Source: Bacillota bacterium (GTDB lineage Bacteria; Bacillota; Clostridia; Acetivibrionales; DSM-2933). Taken from it: 8,691 nt of DNA. A model generated the notes under the pieces. It worked only from the letters and a program-made list of their open reading frames with translations, did not search any database and was not told where the DNA came from. Both the position numbers and the translations under genes were made by a program. The stretch spans positions 1 through 8,691 of the forward strand of contig JAEZNF010000300.1 of NCBI GenBank assembly GCA_023441845.1, in the 5' to 3' direction. Shown here one piece after another: positions 1-5,130 of this stretch. How positions within the stretch are numbered: the first letter of the stretch is position 1; each line of letters starts with the position of its first letter.

Positions 1-65
1 AATTTCATCCTGTTATAGAGAAAATTAAAAAGAAATAAGCGAGAAAAGACGTTTGTAAAATTGTT

Positions 66-106
66 GTACCATTAAGTTGTAGAGGCTTAATGGTACTTTT
101 ATTTTT
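66..106 (+). terminator. Intrinsic terminator ahead of the lysis cassette
   Basis: Perfect 11-bp stem, GTACCATTAAG (66-76) with CTTAATGGTAC (86-96), a 9-base loop, then TTTTATTTTT (97-106). It ends transcription from a gene to the left of the window. The holin ribosome binding site starts immediately after the T-run, so the lysis genes either depend on read-through (phage late antitermination is one possibility) or on a promoter I cannot place. Confidence 0.9.
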
Positions 107-120
107 AAGGAGGAGGATTT

Positions 121-618
121 ATGTTTGAGAATGTTGGCACTAAAGGAGTAATAGGGATTATATCGGTTGTGATGGGCTATTTGTATGATAGTCTTAATGT
201 GCTATTGGTGGTACTGGCTATTCTTATGATAGTTGATTACTTTACCGGGATAATAGCAGCATTTAAGACAAAGACATTCGATCCGGATGTAGGTAGATGG
301 GGAGCAGTAAAGAAGCTGTGTTTTGCATTCCTTGTTTTAATGGGATTCCTTATTGACTTTGTCTTAATTTATTTATCGAAACAGGCAGGAATTGAACTTC
401 CATTCAAGGCGCTGTTCGGGCTTGCTGTTACAGCGTACTTAATAGGAACAGAAGGTTTCAGCGGGTGCCAGAATCTAATAGTTATTGGCATACCCGTTCC
501 TGAATTTTTACTTTCGGCTTTCGGCTTAATTAAAGATCAGTCTGGTAATATTGTGAAAACTCCAAAGAAAGAAGGTGCGACAGATGGATTACAAAATAAT
601 ATGGAAGGGAACCGATAA
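121..618 (+). CDS. Phage holin, TcdE / Phage_holin_4_1 type
   Basis: Small membrane protein of 165 residues expected to form lesions in the cytoplasmic membrane at the end of phage growth, releasing the endolysin. Three hydrophobic segments are visible at about residues 26-47, 65-86 and 97-116. After the first comes the family-typical segment VDYFTGIIAAFKTK (about 38-51), and the tail (140-165) is polar and charged. Length and layout fit the toxin-secretion/phage-lysis holin family of Clostridia and Bacilli. The ATG is preceded by AAGGAGGAGG (107-116). The endolysin gene starts inside its last 35 bases in another frame, which supports joint translation. It belongs to the lysis module at the end of a prophage late operon. 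Family assignment is from recognised sequence pattern; lysis timing is inferred. Confidence 0.9.
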   Translation: MFENVGTKGVIGIISVVMGYLYDSLNVLLVVLAILMIVDYFTGIIAAFKTKTFDPDVGRWGAVKKLCFAFLVLMGFLIDFVLIYLSKQAGIELPFKALFGLAVTAYLIGTEGFSGCQNLIVIGIPVPEFLLSAFGLIKDQSGNIVKTPKKEGATDGLQNNMEGNR

Positions 619-1333
619 CGATTTTAACCGCCTGCGCCGACAGGATTCAACTGGTAAGATATTTAAACCTGAAATTCATGTTATACATATTATGCAAGGT
701 ACTCTCAAGGGAACAGACAGTCACTTCAACAATCCTGCAGTCGATGCTTCTACTGGGTACGGTATAGGCAAAAGTGGAGAGATACACCAGTATGTCAGGG
801 ATGAAGATGCAGCATGGGGACAGGGTCTTTGTACAAATCCTAACTTTGAATGGCTTAAGAAAATGCCAGGAGTAAACCCGAATTTGTATTCCTTATCTTA
901 CGAATTAGAGGGAATGTCGGGAGATTCTCCAACGCCTGAGCAGTGGGAAGCGCTGACATACTTGCTCAAACTTAAGTCCGCAGCTTACGACATTCCATAT
1001 GAGAAAAATAGATTTATAGGCCATTACATAATTGATCCGATCAATAGGTCAGGTTGCCCCGGAAAAGGATTCCCATGGACGAAACTATACAAAGAATTAG
1101 GAATTACTGATGCTGGTCCTGTGGTTGATAATCTTCCGGTACTAAGGATCGGCTCTGCCGGAGACGATGTAAAGTATCTGCAGGGACAGTTAAATAAAAA
1201 AGGTTACAACTGCGGAAATGTGGACGGAATTTTCGGCCCTGGCACATTAAAAGCGGTTAAAGCTTTCCAGACGGGAAAGAACCTTGAGCCAGATGGAATT
1301 GTCGGACCTCTGACATGGGCGAAATTAACTTAA
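584..1333 (+). CDS. Phage endolysin: N-acetylmuramoyl-L-alanine amidase (Amidase_2) with C-terminal peptidoglycan-binding domain
   Basis: Cleaves the bond between N-acetylmuramic acid and L-alanine in peptidoglycan. An Amidase_2 domain covers about residues 15-172: likely zinc ligands are H35 (VIHIMQG), H147 (IGHYIIDP) and C158 (GCPGKG), with E108 in SYELEG at the usual catalytic-glutamate position and AAWGQG at the usual AWH region. A PG_binding_1 domain follows (about 187-249, LRIGSAGDDVKYLQ to GPLTWAKL). The total of 249 residues is normal for such endolysins. There is no signal peptide, so export relies on the holin directly upstream. I chose ATG 584 over the GTG at 575 because AGAAGG lies 8-9 bases before it. 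A terminator follows within 10 bases of the stop. Confidence 0.95.
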   Translation: MDYKIIWKGTDNDFNRLRRQDSTGKIFKPEIHVIHIMQGTLKGTDSHFNNPAVDASTGYGIGKSGEIHQYVRDEDAAWGQGLCTNPNFEWLKKMPGVNPNLYSLSYELEGMSGDSPTPEQWEALTYLLKLKSAAYDIPYEKNRFIGHYIIDPINRSGCPGKGFPWTKLYKELGITDAGPVVDNLPVLRIGSAGDDVKYLQGQLNKKGYNCGNVDGIFGPGTLKAVKAFQTGKNLEPDGIVGPLTWAKLT

Positions 1334-1341
1334 TACAAAAC

Positions 1342-1370
1342 AAAAAATCCCCTAATCAGGGGATTTTTTT
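1342..1370. terminator. Bidirectional intrinsic terminator between convergent genes
   Basis: Stem ATCCCCT (1347-1353) with AGGGGAT (1358-1364), loop AATC, flanked by A6 on the left and a T-run (1364-1370) on the right, so it works from both strands. It closes the lysis operon. The stop codon of the leftward membrane-protein gene (1369-1371) lies at its edge. Confidence 0.93.
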
Positions 1371-1731
1371 ATTCTGGTTTCCCTGTAAACATATAAATTA
1401 CAGGAGTATGTGAAATACCTATGTAAATAAGTATAGAGACTATTGAGCATATAAATAATAAAACTATTCGGCATGATGTTGTTTGCTTTACGGAAAGTTC
1501 CAGATCGATTGTATAATGAGTAATTGCAAATAAAATAACTAACGGTAAATTTACGAGGTACAATATCGTAAATAAAGGGTATAGTACAAACCTATCAATC
1601 TTTGTTATTTTTTTTCTTGCTTGAAGCTCTGCGTATGCTAATTGTACTAATTCCTCTGGTTGTTCGCCGGAATATATTATTTTAAGCAGATTTTCATCAG
1701 AACAATTCCTTAAAAACTTGTAATCATACAT
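1369..1731 (-). CDS. Small two-helix membrane protein, function unknown
   Basis: I do not recognise a named family. The 120-residue product has a soluble N-terminal part (1-46) rich in charged helix-forming residues (EELVQLAYAELQARKK), a hydrophobic segment at about 48-71, a polar stretch, a second hydrophobic segment at about 88-106 and a short tail. The start is supported by AAAGAGG six bases before the ATG (minus strand, 1738-1744). It begins 28 bases after the last stop of the XRE repressor remnant on the same strand, so the two probably formed one leftward operon. Sitting between the lysis genes and the attachment site, it looks like prophage cargo (a moron), for example a lysogeny or exclusion protein; that role is inference only. 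Confidence 0.65.
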   Translation of the reverse strand: MYDYKFLRNCSDENLLKIIYSGEQPEELVQLAYAELQARKKITKIDRFVLYPLFTILYLVNLPLVILFAITHYTIDLELSVKQTTSCRIVLLFICSIVSILIYIGISHTPVIYMFTGKPE

Positions 1732-1759
1732 AAAATACCTCTTTAAATATGTAGCATTA

Positions 1760-1981
1760 TTAACAATATAATACTACACATAAATACGAGTTGAAATATA
1801 ATTCTTCGACTCTACAGTCTAATACCTCACAGATTTTATCAATATGATCCAAGTTAATACGTTCAATAAGTTCATGTTATATTTCATTTATAGTATTAGG
1901 CCGAATGCCTGTTTTTCTCGCTAGGTCTGCCTGGGTTAATCTCCTATCACCCAAAAGCTTAGACAAATGTATTATAACCAT
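1760..1981 (-). pseudogene. XRE-family (HTH_26 type) transcriptional repressor with internal stop
   Basis: Reading leftward from ATG 1981, the frame encodes MVIIHLSKLLGDRRLTQADL then ARKTGIRPNTINEI, a clear Cro/C1-type helix-turn-helix. At codon 35 there is TAA (1879-1877) where this family normally has tyrosine. The same frame then continues as HELIERINLDHIDKICEVLD and CRVEELYF to a stop at 1762-1760. Both halves match the short one-domain XRE repressors of about 70-75 residues that start near IKLRLSRLLGERR. AGAGGG lies 10 bases before the ATG. A single base change (TAC or TAT to TAA) explains the break; no frameshift is needed. The 34-residue product would lack the last helices and probably not fold. 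A sequencing error or stop-codon suppression cannot be excluded. The operator-like repeats just upstream are its likely targets. Confidence 0.82.
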
Positions 1982-1994
1982 ATGCGATATACCC

Positions 1995-2071
1995 TCTCTG
2001 ATTTACGATAAATTTTATCACTATACGTTAGAAACTATCGGGAAACGATAGAAAATATCGTAATGCGTTAT
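1995..2071. promoter_or_regulatory. Operator-like array: 17-bp dyads at exact 20-bp spacing
   Basis: Three sites share the form NTATCR-N5-CGWTAN: TTATCA/CGTTAG (2015-2031), CTATCG/CGATAG (2035-2051, perfect dyad) and ATATCG/CGTTAT (2055-2071), with centres at 2023, 2043 and 2063. A fourth in register (1995-2011) keeps only the right half, CGATAA. The array directly precedes the leftward repressor remnant, the classic place for autoregulatory operators. A spacing of 20 bp, about two helical turns, would put bound dimers on one face of the DNA. No convincing -35/-10 pair could be chosen within it. Repressor binding is inferred. Confidence 0.62.
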
Positions 2072-2107
2072 AGGAAAGTAAATCAAGGTTGCCAAGATAT
2101 TAAAATA

Positions 2108-2207
2108 AATGCCAAATATATCAATTAAACCTATATAGTAATAAGGTGTACTATATTCATATAGGTTGACAAAAGGAGGTATTTATTTAAATTATTGATT
2201 TGGCATT
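2108..2207. repeat. Nested inverted repeats in the regulatory gap
   Basis: Outer arms AATGCCAAAT plus CAAT (2108-2117, 2122-2125) pair with ATTGATTTGGCATT (2194-2207), leaving a 4-base bulge. Inside, AACCTATAT (2128-2136) is complementary to ATATAGGTT (2159-2167). As an alternative, ATATAGTA (2133-2140) can pair with TACTATAT (2149-2156). The segment also contains a TTGACA (2166-2171) and an AGGAGG (2174-2179) with no usable start codon after it. No gene fits here. It may be a protein-binding region (excisionase, integrase or repressor) or a structured transcript; the sequence does not decide. Confidence 0.5.
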
Positions 2208-2237
2208 GAAATGGAAGTGGATGGGGTTTATAATTAG

Positions 2238-2266
2238 TTATCGAACAAGTGTTCTGCGTTTATAAT
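2238..2266 (+). promoter_or_regulatory. LexA (SOS) box within a promoter
   Basis: CGAACAAGTGTTCT at 2242-2255 matches the Gram-positive LexA/DinR consensus CGAACRNRYGTTYC at every position except the last. It lies just upstream of TATAAT (2261-2266) and overlaps the weak -35 candidate TTATCG (2238-2243, 17-bp spacer). LexA bound here would block RNA polymerase, so the next gene should be induced by DNA damage. Transcription would start about 2273, close to the AGGAGG at 2275-2280. Confidence 0.75.
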
Positions 2267-2289
2267 TTGTACATAGGAGGACTAACTAA

Positions 2290-2562
2290 ATGCTCAGTAA
2301 TCTAATAGAAAGCGAATCATTTAGAAATTTTGTTAGTGCTAGATGTGAAGAAATATTGAGAGATGACAAAGAATTTAAAAAGTTGAATAGTGACATTTTG
2401 AAAATCGAAGCGGAACTTATGTCGCTATTGAACGAAGAGCAGACAGAAATTTTTCTAAAATACGAAGAGGCAATTTCGAAATATGAATCCCTTACTATTT
2501 TTTTAGTGTACAAAGCATCGTTTAACGATGCGAAACCTTTAAGTGCAGATGTGAATTTGTAA
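2290..2562 (+). CDS. Small SOS-box-controlled protein, function unknown
   Basis: A 90-residue acidic, mostly helical protein with no signal peptide or clear membrane segment. The ATG follows AGGAGG (2275-2280) by nine bases and the gene ends at a strong terminator, so it is a complete one-gene unit. The centre, LNEEQTEIFLKYEEAISKYE (about residues 47-66), resembles small helical proteins seen in Clostridia phages and chromosomes, including what I remember of the DUF6809 type, but the C-terminus differs and I do not assign it. Promoter, LexA box, ribosome binding site and terminator together argue strongly that it is expressed. Beside the attachment site of a prophage, a DNA-damage-induced product could take part in induction (antirepressor), excision, or host takeover; this is inference. 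Confidence 0.75.
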   Translation: MLSNLIESESFRNFVSARCEEILRDDKEFKKLNSDILKIEAELMSLLNEEQTEIFLKYEEAISKYESLTIFLVYKASFNDAKPLSADVNL

Positions 2563-2570
2563 CGATCCAT

Positions 2571-2599
2571 AAAAACCTCTTTCGGACAAGAGGTTTTTT
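2571..2599 (+). terminator. Intrinsic terminator of the SOS-box gene
   Basis: AAAAACCTCTT (2571-2581) pairs perfectly with AAGAGGTTTTT (2588-2598) around loop TCGGAC, ending in T6 (2594-2599). It starts eight bases after the stop codon. The A-run on the left would let it act on leftward transcription too. Confidence 0.93.
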
Positions 2600-2637
2600 C
2601 ATGCCTTAAAAATTTGTGCAAGCACTCATCTCTTATG

Positions 2638-2669
2638 CCACTATAGTCACCTTATCCACTATAACCACC
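2638..2669. repeat. Tandem direct repeat, candidate integrase arm sites
   Basis: CCACTATAGTCACC (2638-2651) and CCACTATAACCACC (2656-2669) differ at two of 14 positions and are 18 bp apart. They lie on the prophage side, about 120-150 bp from the tRNA attachment core. That is where tyrosine integrases usually have paired arm-type binding sites. Identification rests on position and repetition only. The rest of 2600-2785 shows no gene. Confidence 0.45.
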
Positions 2670-2785
2670 CTATTTTAGACCTTTTCAGTATACGTAAATC
2701 GCTCTCAATTGAATGCAAGTCAGCTCAAAACCCTTATTATAGAACTATTTGACCAACACTGGAATAATAATTCTGCAACGGTTAG

Positions 2786-2834
2786 TTGCTTGGGGTGCAA
2801 GAGGTCGCGTGTTCAAGTCACGTCACTCCGACCA
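2786..2834 (+). other. attR: 3' fragment of tRNA-Pro(GGG)
   Basis: The block folds as the 3' part of a tRNA: partial anticodon stem TTGC, loop TTGGGGT (anticodon GGG, 2792-2794, with the G37 typical of tRNA-Pro), stem GCAAG, variable loop, T-arm GCGTG-TTCAAGT-CACGT (2807-2823), acceptor strand CACTCCG, discriminator A and encoded CCA (2832-2834). The matching 5' acceptor strand CGGAGTG and the D-arm are absent upstream, and pairing breaks at the first base of the anticodon stem (2785 G opposite 2801 G). A tRNA cut at the anticodon arm, next to a phage lysis module, is the standard signature of a tyrosine-integrase attachment site. The intact tRNA and integrase are expected at the other end, outside the window. 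Confidence 0.85.
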
Positions 2835-2842
2835 AAGAGGGA

Positions 2843-2876
2843 AGCGGACTACAAGGAATTTGTAGCCTGCTTTTTT
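2843..2876 (+). terminator. Terminator behind the tRNA fragment
   Basis: AGCGGACTACAA pairs with TTGTAGCCTGCT with one A-C mismatch and a G-T pair, followed by T6 (2871-2876). It starts nine bases after the CCA end, as expected for the native terminator of the target tRNA, which supports the DNA to the right being the original chromosome. Confidence 0.85.
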
Positions 2877-2944
2877 CATTTTAAAATATGCGATAGTAAC
2901 TAATTAGTAACTTCTTCCGTATAGTTCGGGTGAGGCATACCCAT

Positions 2945-3115
2945 TTATTCTTTGTGTTTTACCCAAAAATATTTCACAAAATTGTCGATGCGTTCAATAG
3001 AATCCTCTTGTATATTTTGATTAGCTTGTAAGAAAGATTGTTTTGCTTCTTTATACGCTAGATATTCTTTTTTGTAAGCCGCTATTTTCATTGTTAAAAG
3101 TATCAAGATTACCAT
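2945..3115 (-). CDS. Doubtful small open frame, possible remnant of a membrane protein
   Basis: Reading leftward, an open frame ends at 2945. It has a short hydrophobic stretch (MVILILLTM) followed by a charged helical tail (AAYKKEYLAYKEAKQ to KYFWVKHKE). Neither the ATG at 3115 nor the GTG at 3130 has a ribosome binding site. The same frame stays open upstream without a start codon to about 3304, across the promoter and leader peptide of the ABC-F gene. Composition looks protein-like, so it may be the 3' remnant of a gene whose 5' end was lost when the ABC-F unit arrived, or simply a chance frame. No function is suggested. Otherwise 2880-3225 holds nothing I can name. Confidence 0.25.
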   Translation of the reverse strand: MVILILLTMKIAAYKKEYLAYKEAKQSFLQANQNIQEDSIERIDNFVKYFWVKHKE

Positions 3116-3227
3116 GCAATTACCGACCACAAGGAATAAGGGAGCTTGTCCAATATTTCGTAAATTTCGATGGAACAGTTTCGATTCAATGAAGCAGAAA
3201 AGGAAGGTTTTGCGAATATTTTGTTTA

Positions 3228-3256
3228 TTGAAGATTGAAAAATGACATGTTATAAT
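3228..3256 (+). promoter_or_regulatory. Promoter of the ABC-F leader transcript
   Basis: TTGAAG (-35, 3228-3233), 17-bp spacer, TATAAT (-10, 3251-3256), with TG one base upstream of the -10 (extended -10). The transcript would begin about 3263, leaving a leader of roughly 245 bases before the ABC-F start codon. Confidence 0.85.
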
Positions 3257-3287
3257 ATTTATAAATAATGTGATTGGAGATGAAAAG

Positions 3288-3308
3288 ATGCGTAATTTTT
3301 CTTGCTAG
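3288..3308 (+). CDS. Leader peptide MRNFSC
   Basis: A six-codon open frame with its own ribosome binding site, GGAGA (3276-3280), seven bases before the ATG. It begins about 25 bases after the predicted transcription start. Its last codons (TTTCTTGC, 3298-3305) are complementary to GCAAGAAA (3370-3377), the left strand of the antiterminator. This is the arrangement of stalling peptides ahead of antibiotic-inducible resistance genes: an arrested ribosome would cover this strand. The peptide itself is likely dispensable apart from stalling. Drug-dependent stalling is inferred from layout. Confidence 0.7.
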   Translation: MRNFSC

Positions 3309-3487
3309 TTTTATAAAAGCATAATAAAAATATGAACGCGGAAGATGCCGCTTATTTTGTTATGTTTGTGCAAGAAAGTTACTAATTCTTTTACTCTTAA
3401 ATAATATATCCTCGTTATGCCCAAAGTGGGTTTAACTTTGCTGTATTTATGAGCTGTAAGAATTAACTTTCTTGCAGCTTTCATAAT
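3298..3487 (+). promoter_or_regulatory. Transcription attenuator of the ABC-F gene
   Basis: Three alternative pairings are visible. (1) 3298-3305 with 3370-3377, 8 bp. (2) 3369-3380 with 3465-3476, 12 bp, continuing as 3384-3390 with 3458-3464, 7 bp, after a 3-base bulge. (3) A perfect 11-bp hairpin AGCTGTAAGAA (3452-3462) with TTCTTGCAGCT (3469-3479), loop TTAACT, followed by a T-rich stretch, as a terminator just before the gene. Pairing 1 frees the terminator and pairing 2 destroys it. A ribosome stalled on MRNFSC would block pairing 1 and so switch the gene on. Smaller hairpins (GCGG/CCGC at 3339-3352, CCCA/TGGG at 3420-3430) lie between. The T-tract after hairpin 3 is short, so translation attenuation is an alternative. 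Confidence 0.72.
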
Positions 3488-3508
3488 TTCTATACAGGAG
3501 GATAATTT

Positions 3509-4996
3509 ATGTCTTTAATTAGCGTTACAAACCTGACCTTTGCCTATGATGGCAGTTATGATAATATATTTGAAAATGTGAGTTTTCGAATAGATACGGA
3601 TTGGAAATTAGGCTTCACAGGAAGAAATGGCAGAGGTAAAACTACATTTTTAAGCCTGTTGATGGGCAAATACAAATACAATGGTAATATTTCGGCAAGT
3701 GTAAATTTTGAATATTTCCCTTTCGAGGTTCATATTAAAGAAAGTAATACAATTGATGTAATTGAGGATATCTGCCCGGACTACCTTCATTGGGAGCTTT
3801 TGCGTGAGCTTTCACAACTGCAGGTTTCTGATGACGTGTTATATCGTCCTTTTAATACGCTTTCAAACGGGGAGCAGACAAAGGTGCTTTTAACTGCTCT
3901 ATTTTTAAAAGAAAACAGCTTTTTATTAATAGATGAGCCAACAAACCATCTTGATATGAACGCAAGAAAAATTGTCAGTGATTATCTTAATTCCAAGCGT
4001 GGTTTTATTTTAGTATCACATGATAGGGCGTTCCTCGATAATTGCGTTGACCATATCCTTTCAATTAACAAAACAAATATCCAAATTCAAAAGGGGAATT
4101 TTTCATCCTGGTGGGAAAACAAAAAAATGCAGGACAATTTTGAGCTTTTAGAAAATGAAAAGATTAAAAAAGATATTATGCATTTGTCGGCTGCCGCTAA
4201 ACGCACATCAAACTGGTCCGAAAAAGCTGAGTCAAGAAAAATCGGGTTTGACCCGACAAAAACTGAAAAGAGCATATCCCGCAGACCTACCGAGGGTGCA
4301 AAGTCTAAAAAAATGATGAAACGTGCAAAAGCAATCGAAGTAAGGCAGCAATCGGCAATTGAAAAGAAATCCACTCTTCTCAAAAACATTGAAAGCTCAG
4401 AGAAATTGAAGATCTCGCAAATTAACTTTCATGCCAGCCGTCTTGTAGAGCTTGAAAATGTCTCAATATTTTATGGTGAAAAGGAAGTATGTGAGGGCGT
4501 AAATTTAACCATAGAACAGGGGGATAGAGTAGCTATTTGGGGTAAAAACGGCTCTGGAAAGTCAAGCCTTATTAAGTTGATTTGTGGAGAAAACATTACT
4601 TATACAGGTACTATGAGAAAAGCCGGTCAGTTGAAAATATCATATGTATCACAGGATACTTCGCACCTTAGGGGCAACTTAAGCGAGTATGCAATAAATA
4701 ACTGCATTGATGAAAGTCTTTTTAAGACTATTTTAAGGAAACTTGATTTTTCAAGAGTTCAATTTGAAAAGGATATGTCCGATTTTAGCGGTGGGCAGAA
4801 GAAAAAAGTCCTGATTGCAAGAAGCCTTTGTGAGAAAGCGCACCTTAATATCTGGGATGAACCGCTTAATTTTATAGATGTTATCTCTCGAATGCAAATT
4901 GAAGAATTATTGCTTGAGTACTTGCCGACAATTCTATTCGTAGAGCATGATAGTGAATTTTGCACAAATATTGCAACAAAGATTTTCAGGCTTTAA
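3509..4996 (+). CDS. ABC-F ribosomal protection protein, Lsa/CplR-like
   Basis: A cytosolic twin-ATPase protein without membrane segments. Relatives bind the ribosomal E site and displace lincosamides, streptogramin A and pleuromutilins. Domain 1: Walker A GRNGRGKT (38-45), signature LSNGEQ (118-123), Walker B LLIDEP (139-144) followed by TNHLD, H-loop SHDRAF (170-175). A long charged inter-domain linker (about 195-310) carries the segment that contacts the peptidyl-transferase centre in resistance ABC-Fs. Domain 2: Walker A GKNGSGKS (345-352), signature FSGGQ (426-430), Walker B NIWDEP (447-452), H480. All catalytic motifs are intact, and 495 residues is normal for the Lsa group. AGGAGG (3496-3501) lies seven bases before the ATG. 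It stands alone behind an attenuator. The exact drug profile cannot be read from sequence. Confidence 0.94.
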   Translation: MSLISVTNLTFAYDGSYDNIFENVSFRIDTDWKLGFTGRNGRGKTTFLSLLMGKYKYNGNISASVNFEYFPFEVHIKESNTIDVIEDICPDYLHWELLRELSQLQVSDDVLYRPFNTLSNGEQTKVLLTALFLKENSFLLIDEPTNHLDMNARKIVSDYLNSKRGFILVSHDRAFLDNCVDHILSINKTNIQIQKGNFSSWWENKKMQDNFELLENEKIKKDIMHLSAAAKRTSNWSEKAESRKIGFDPTKTEKSISRRPTEGAKSKKMMKRAKAIEVRQQSAIEKKSTLLKNIESSEKLKISQINFHASRLVELENVSIFYGEKEVCEGVNLTIEQGDRVAIWGKNGSGKSSLIKLICGENITYTGTMRKAGQLKISYVSQDTSHLRGNLSEYAINNCIDESLFKTILRKLDFSRVQFEKDMSDFSGGQKKKVLIARSLCEKAHLNIWDEPLNFIDVISRMQIEELLLEYLPTILFVEHDSEFCTNIATKIFRL

Positions 4997-5037
4997 GCTC
5001 GTATTATGAGCAATAGTTACATCAACATATATTTATT

Positions 5038-5082
5038 TGCTGCTTAACAAATGAATTTCAAAAATTTATTTGTTAAGCAGCA
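5038..5082. repeat. 21-bp near-perfect hairpin between convergent genes
   Basis: TGCTGCTTAACAAAT (5038-5052) pairs perfectly with ATTTGTTAAGCAGCA (5068-5082). The stem continues through a G-T pair and AATTT/AAATT to a CAA loop, giving 21 pairs. It sits between the ends of the ABC-F and purH-like genes and probably stops transcription or protects 3' ends, but neither side has a real T-run, which is odd for an intrinsic terminator. Confidence 0.7.
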
Positions 5083-5130
5083 CTAAAGTAACTTAAGAAA
5101 ATGCGCTGGAAATCTACCGGGGAACCGGTT

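Noticed and set aside
3..38. Open frame from the left edge ending in TAA at 36-38 (FHPVIEKIKKK).
   Set aside because: Eleven codons running off the edge are not enough to call a gene end, although a phage tail gene stopping before the 66-106 terminator would be plausible.
2166..2195. TTGACA at 2166 as a promoter for the SOS-box gene.
   Set aside because: No good -10 lies 16-18 bp downstream, whereas TATAAT at 2261 next to the LexA box is far better placed.
2286..2621. 111-codon minus-strand frame opposite the SOS-box gene.
   Set aside because: It is the antisense of a gene with promoter, ribosome binding site and terminator; its start lies beyond that terminator and has no signals of its own.
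2786..2834. A functional tRNA gene.
   Set aside because: The 5' acceptor strand, D-arm and first anticodon-stem base are missing, so it cannot fold into a full tRNA.
2709..2903. 64-codon plus-strand frame across the tRNA fragment.
   Set aside because: It has no ribosome binding site and runs through the tRNA-Pro 3' part and its terminator, which explain the sequence better.
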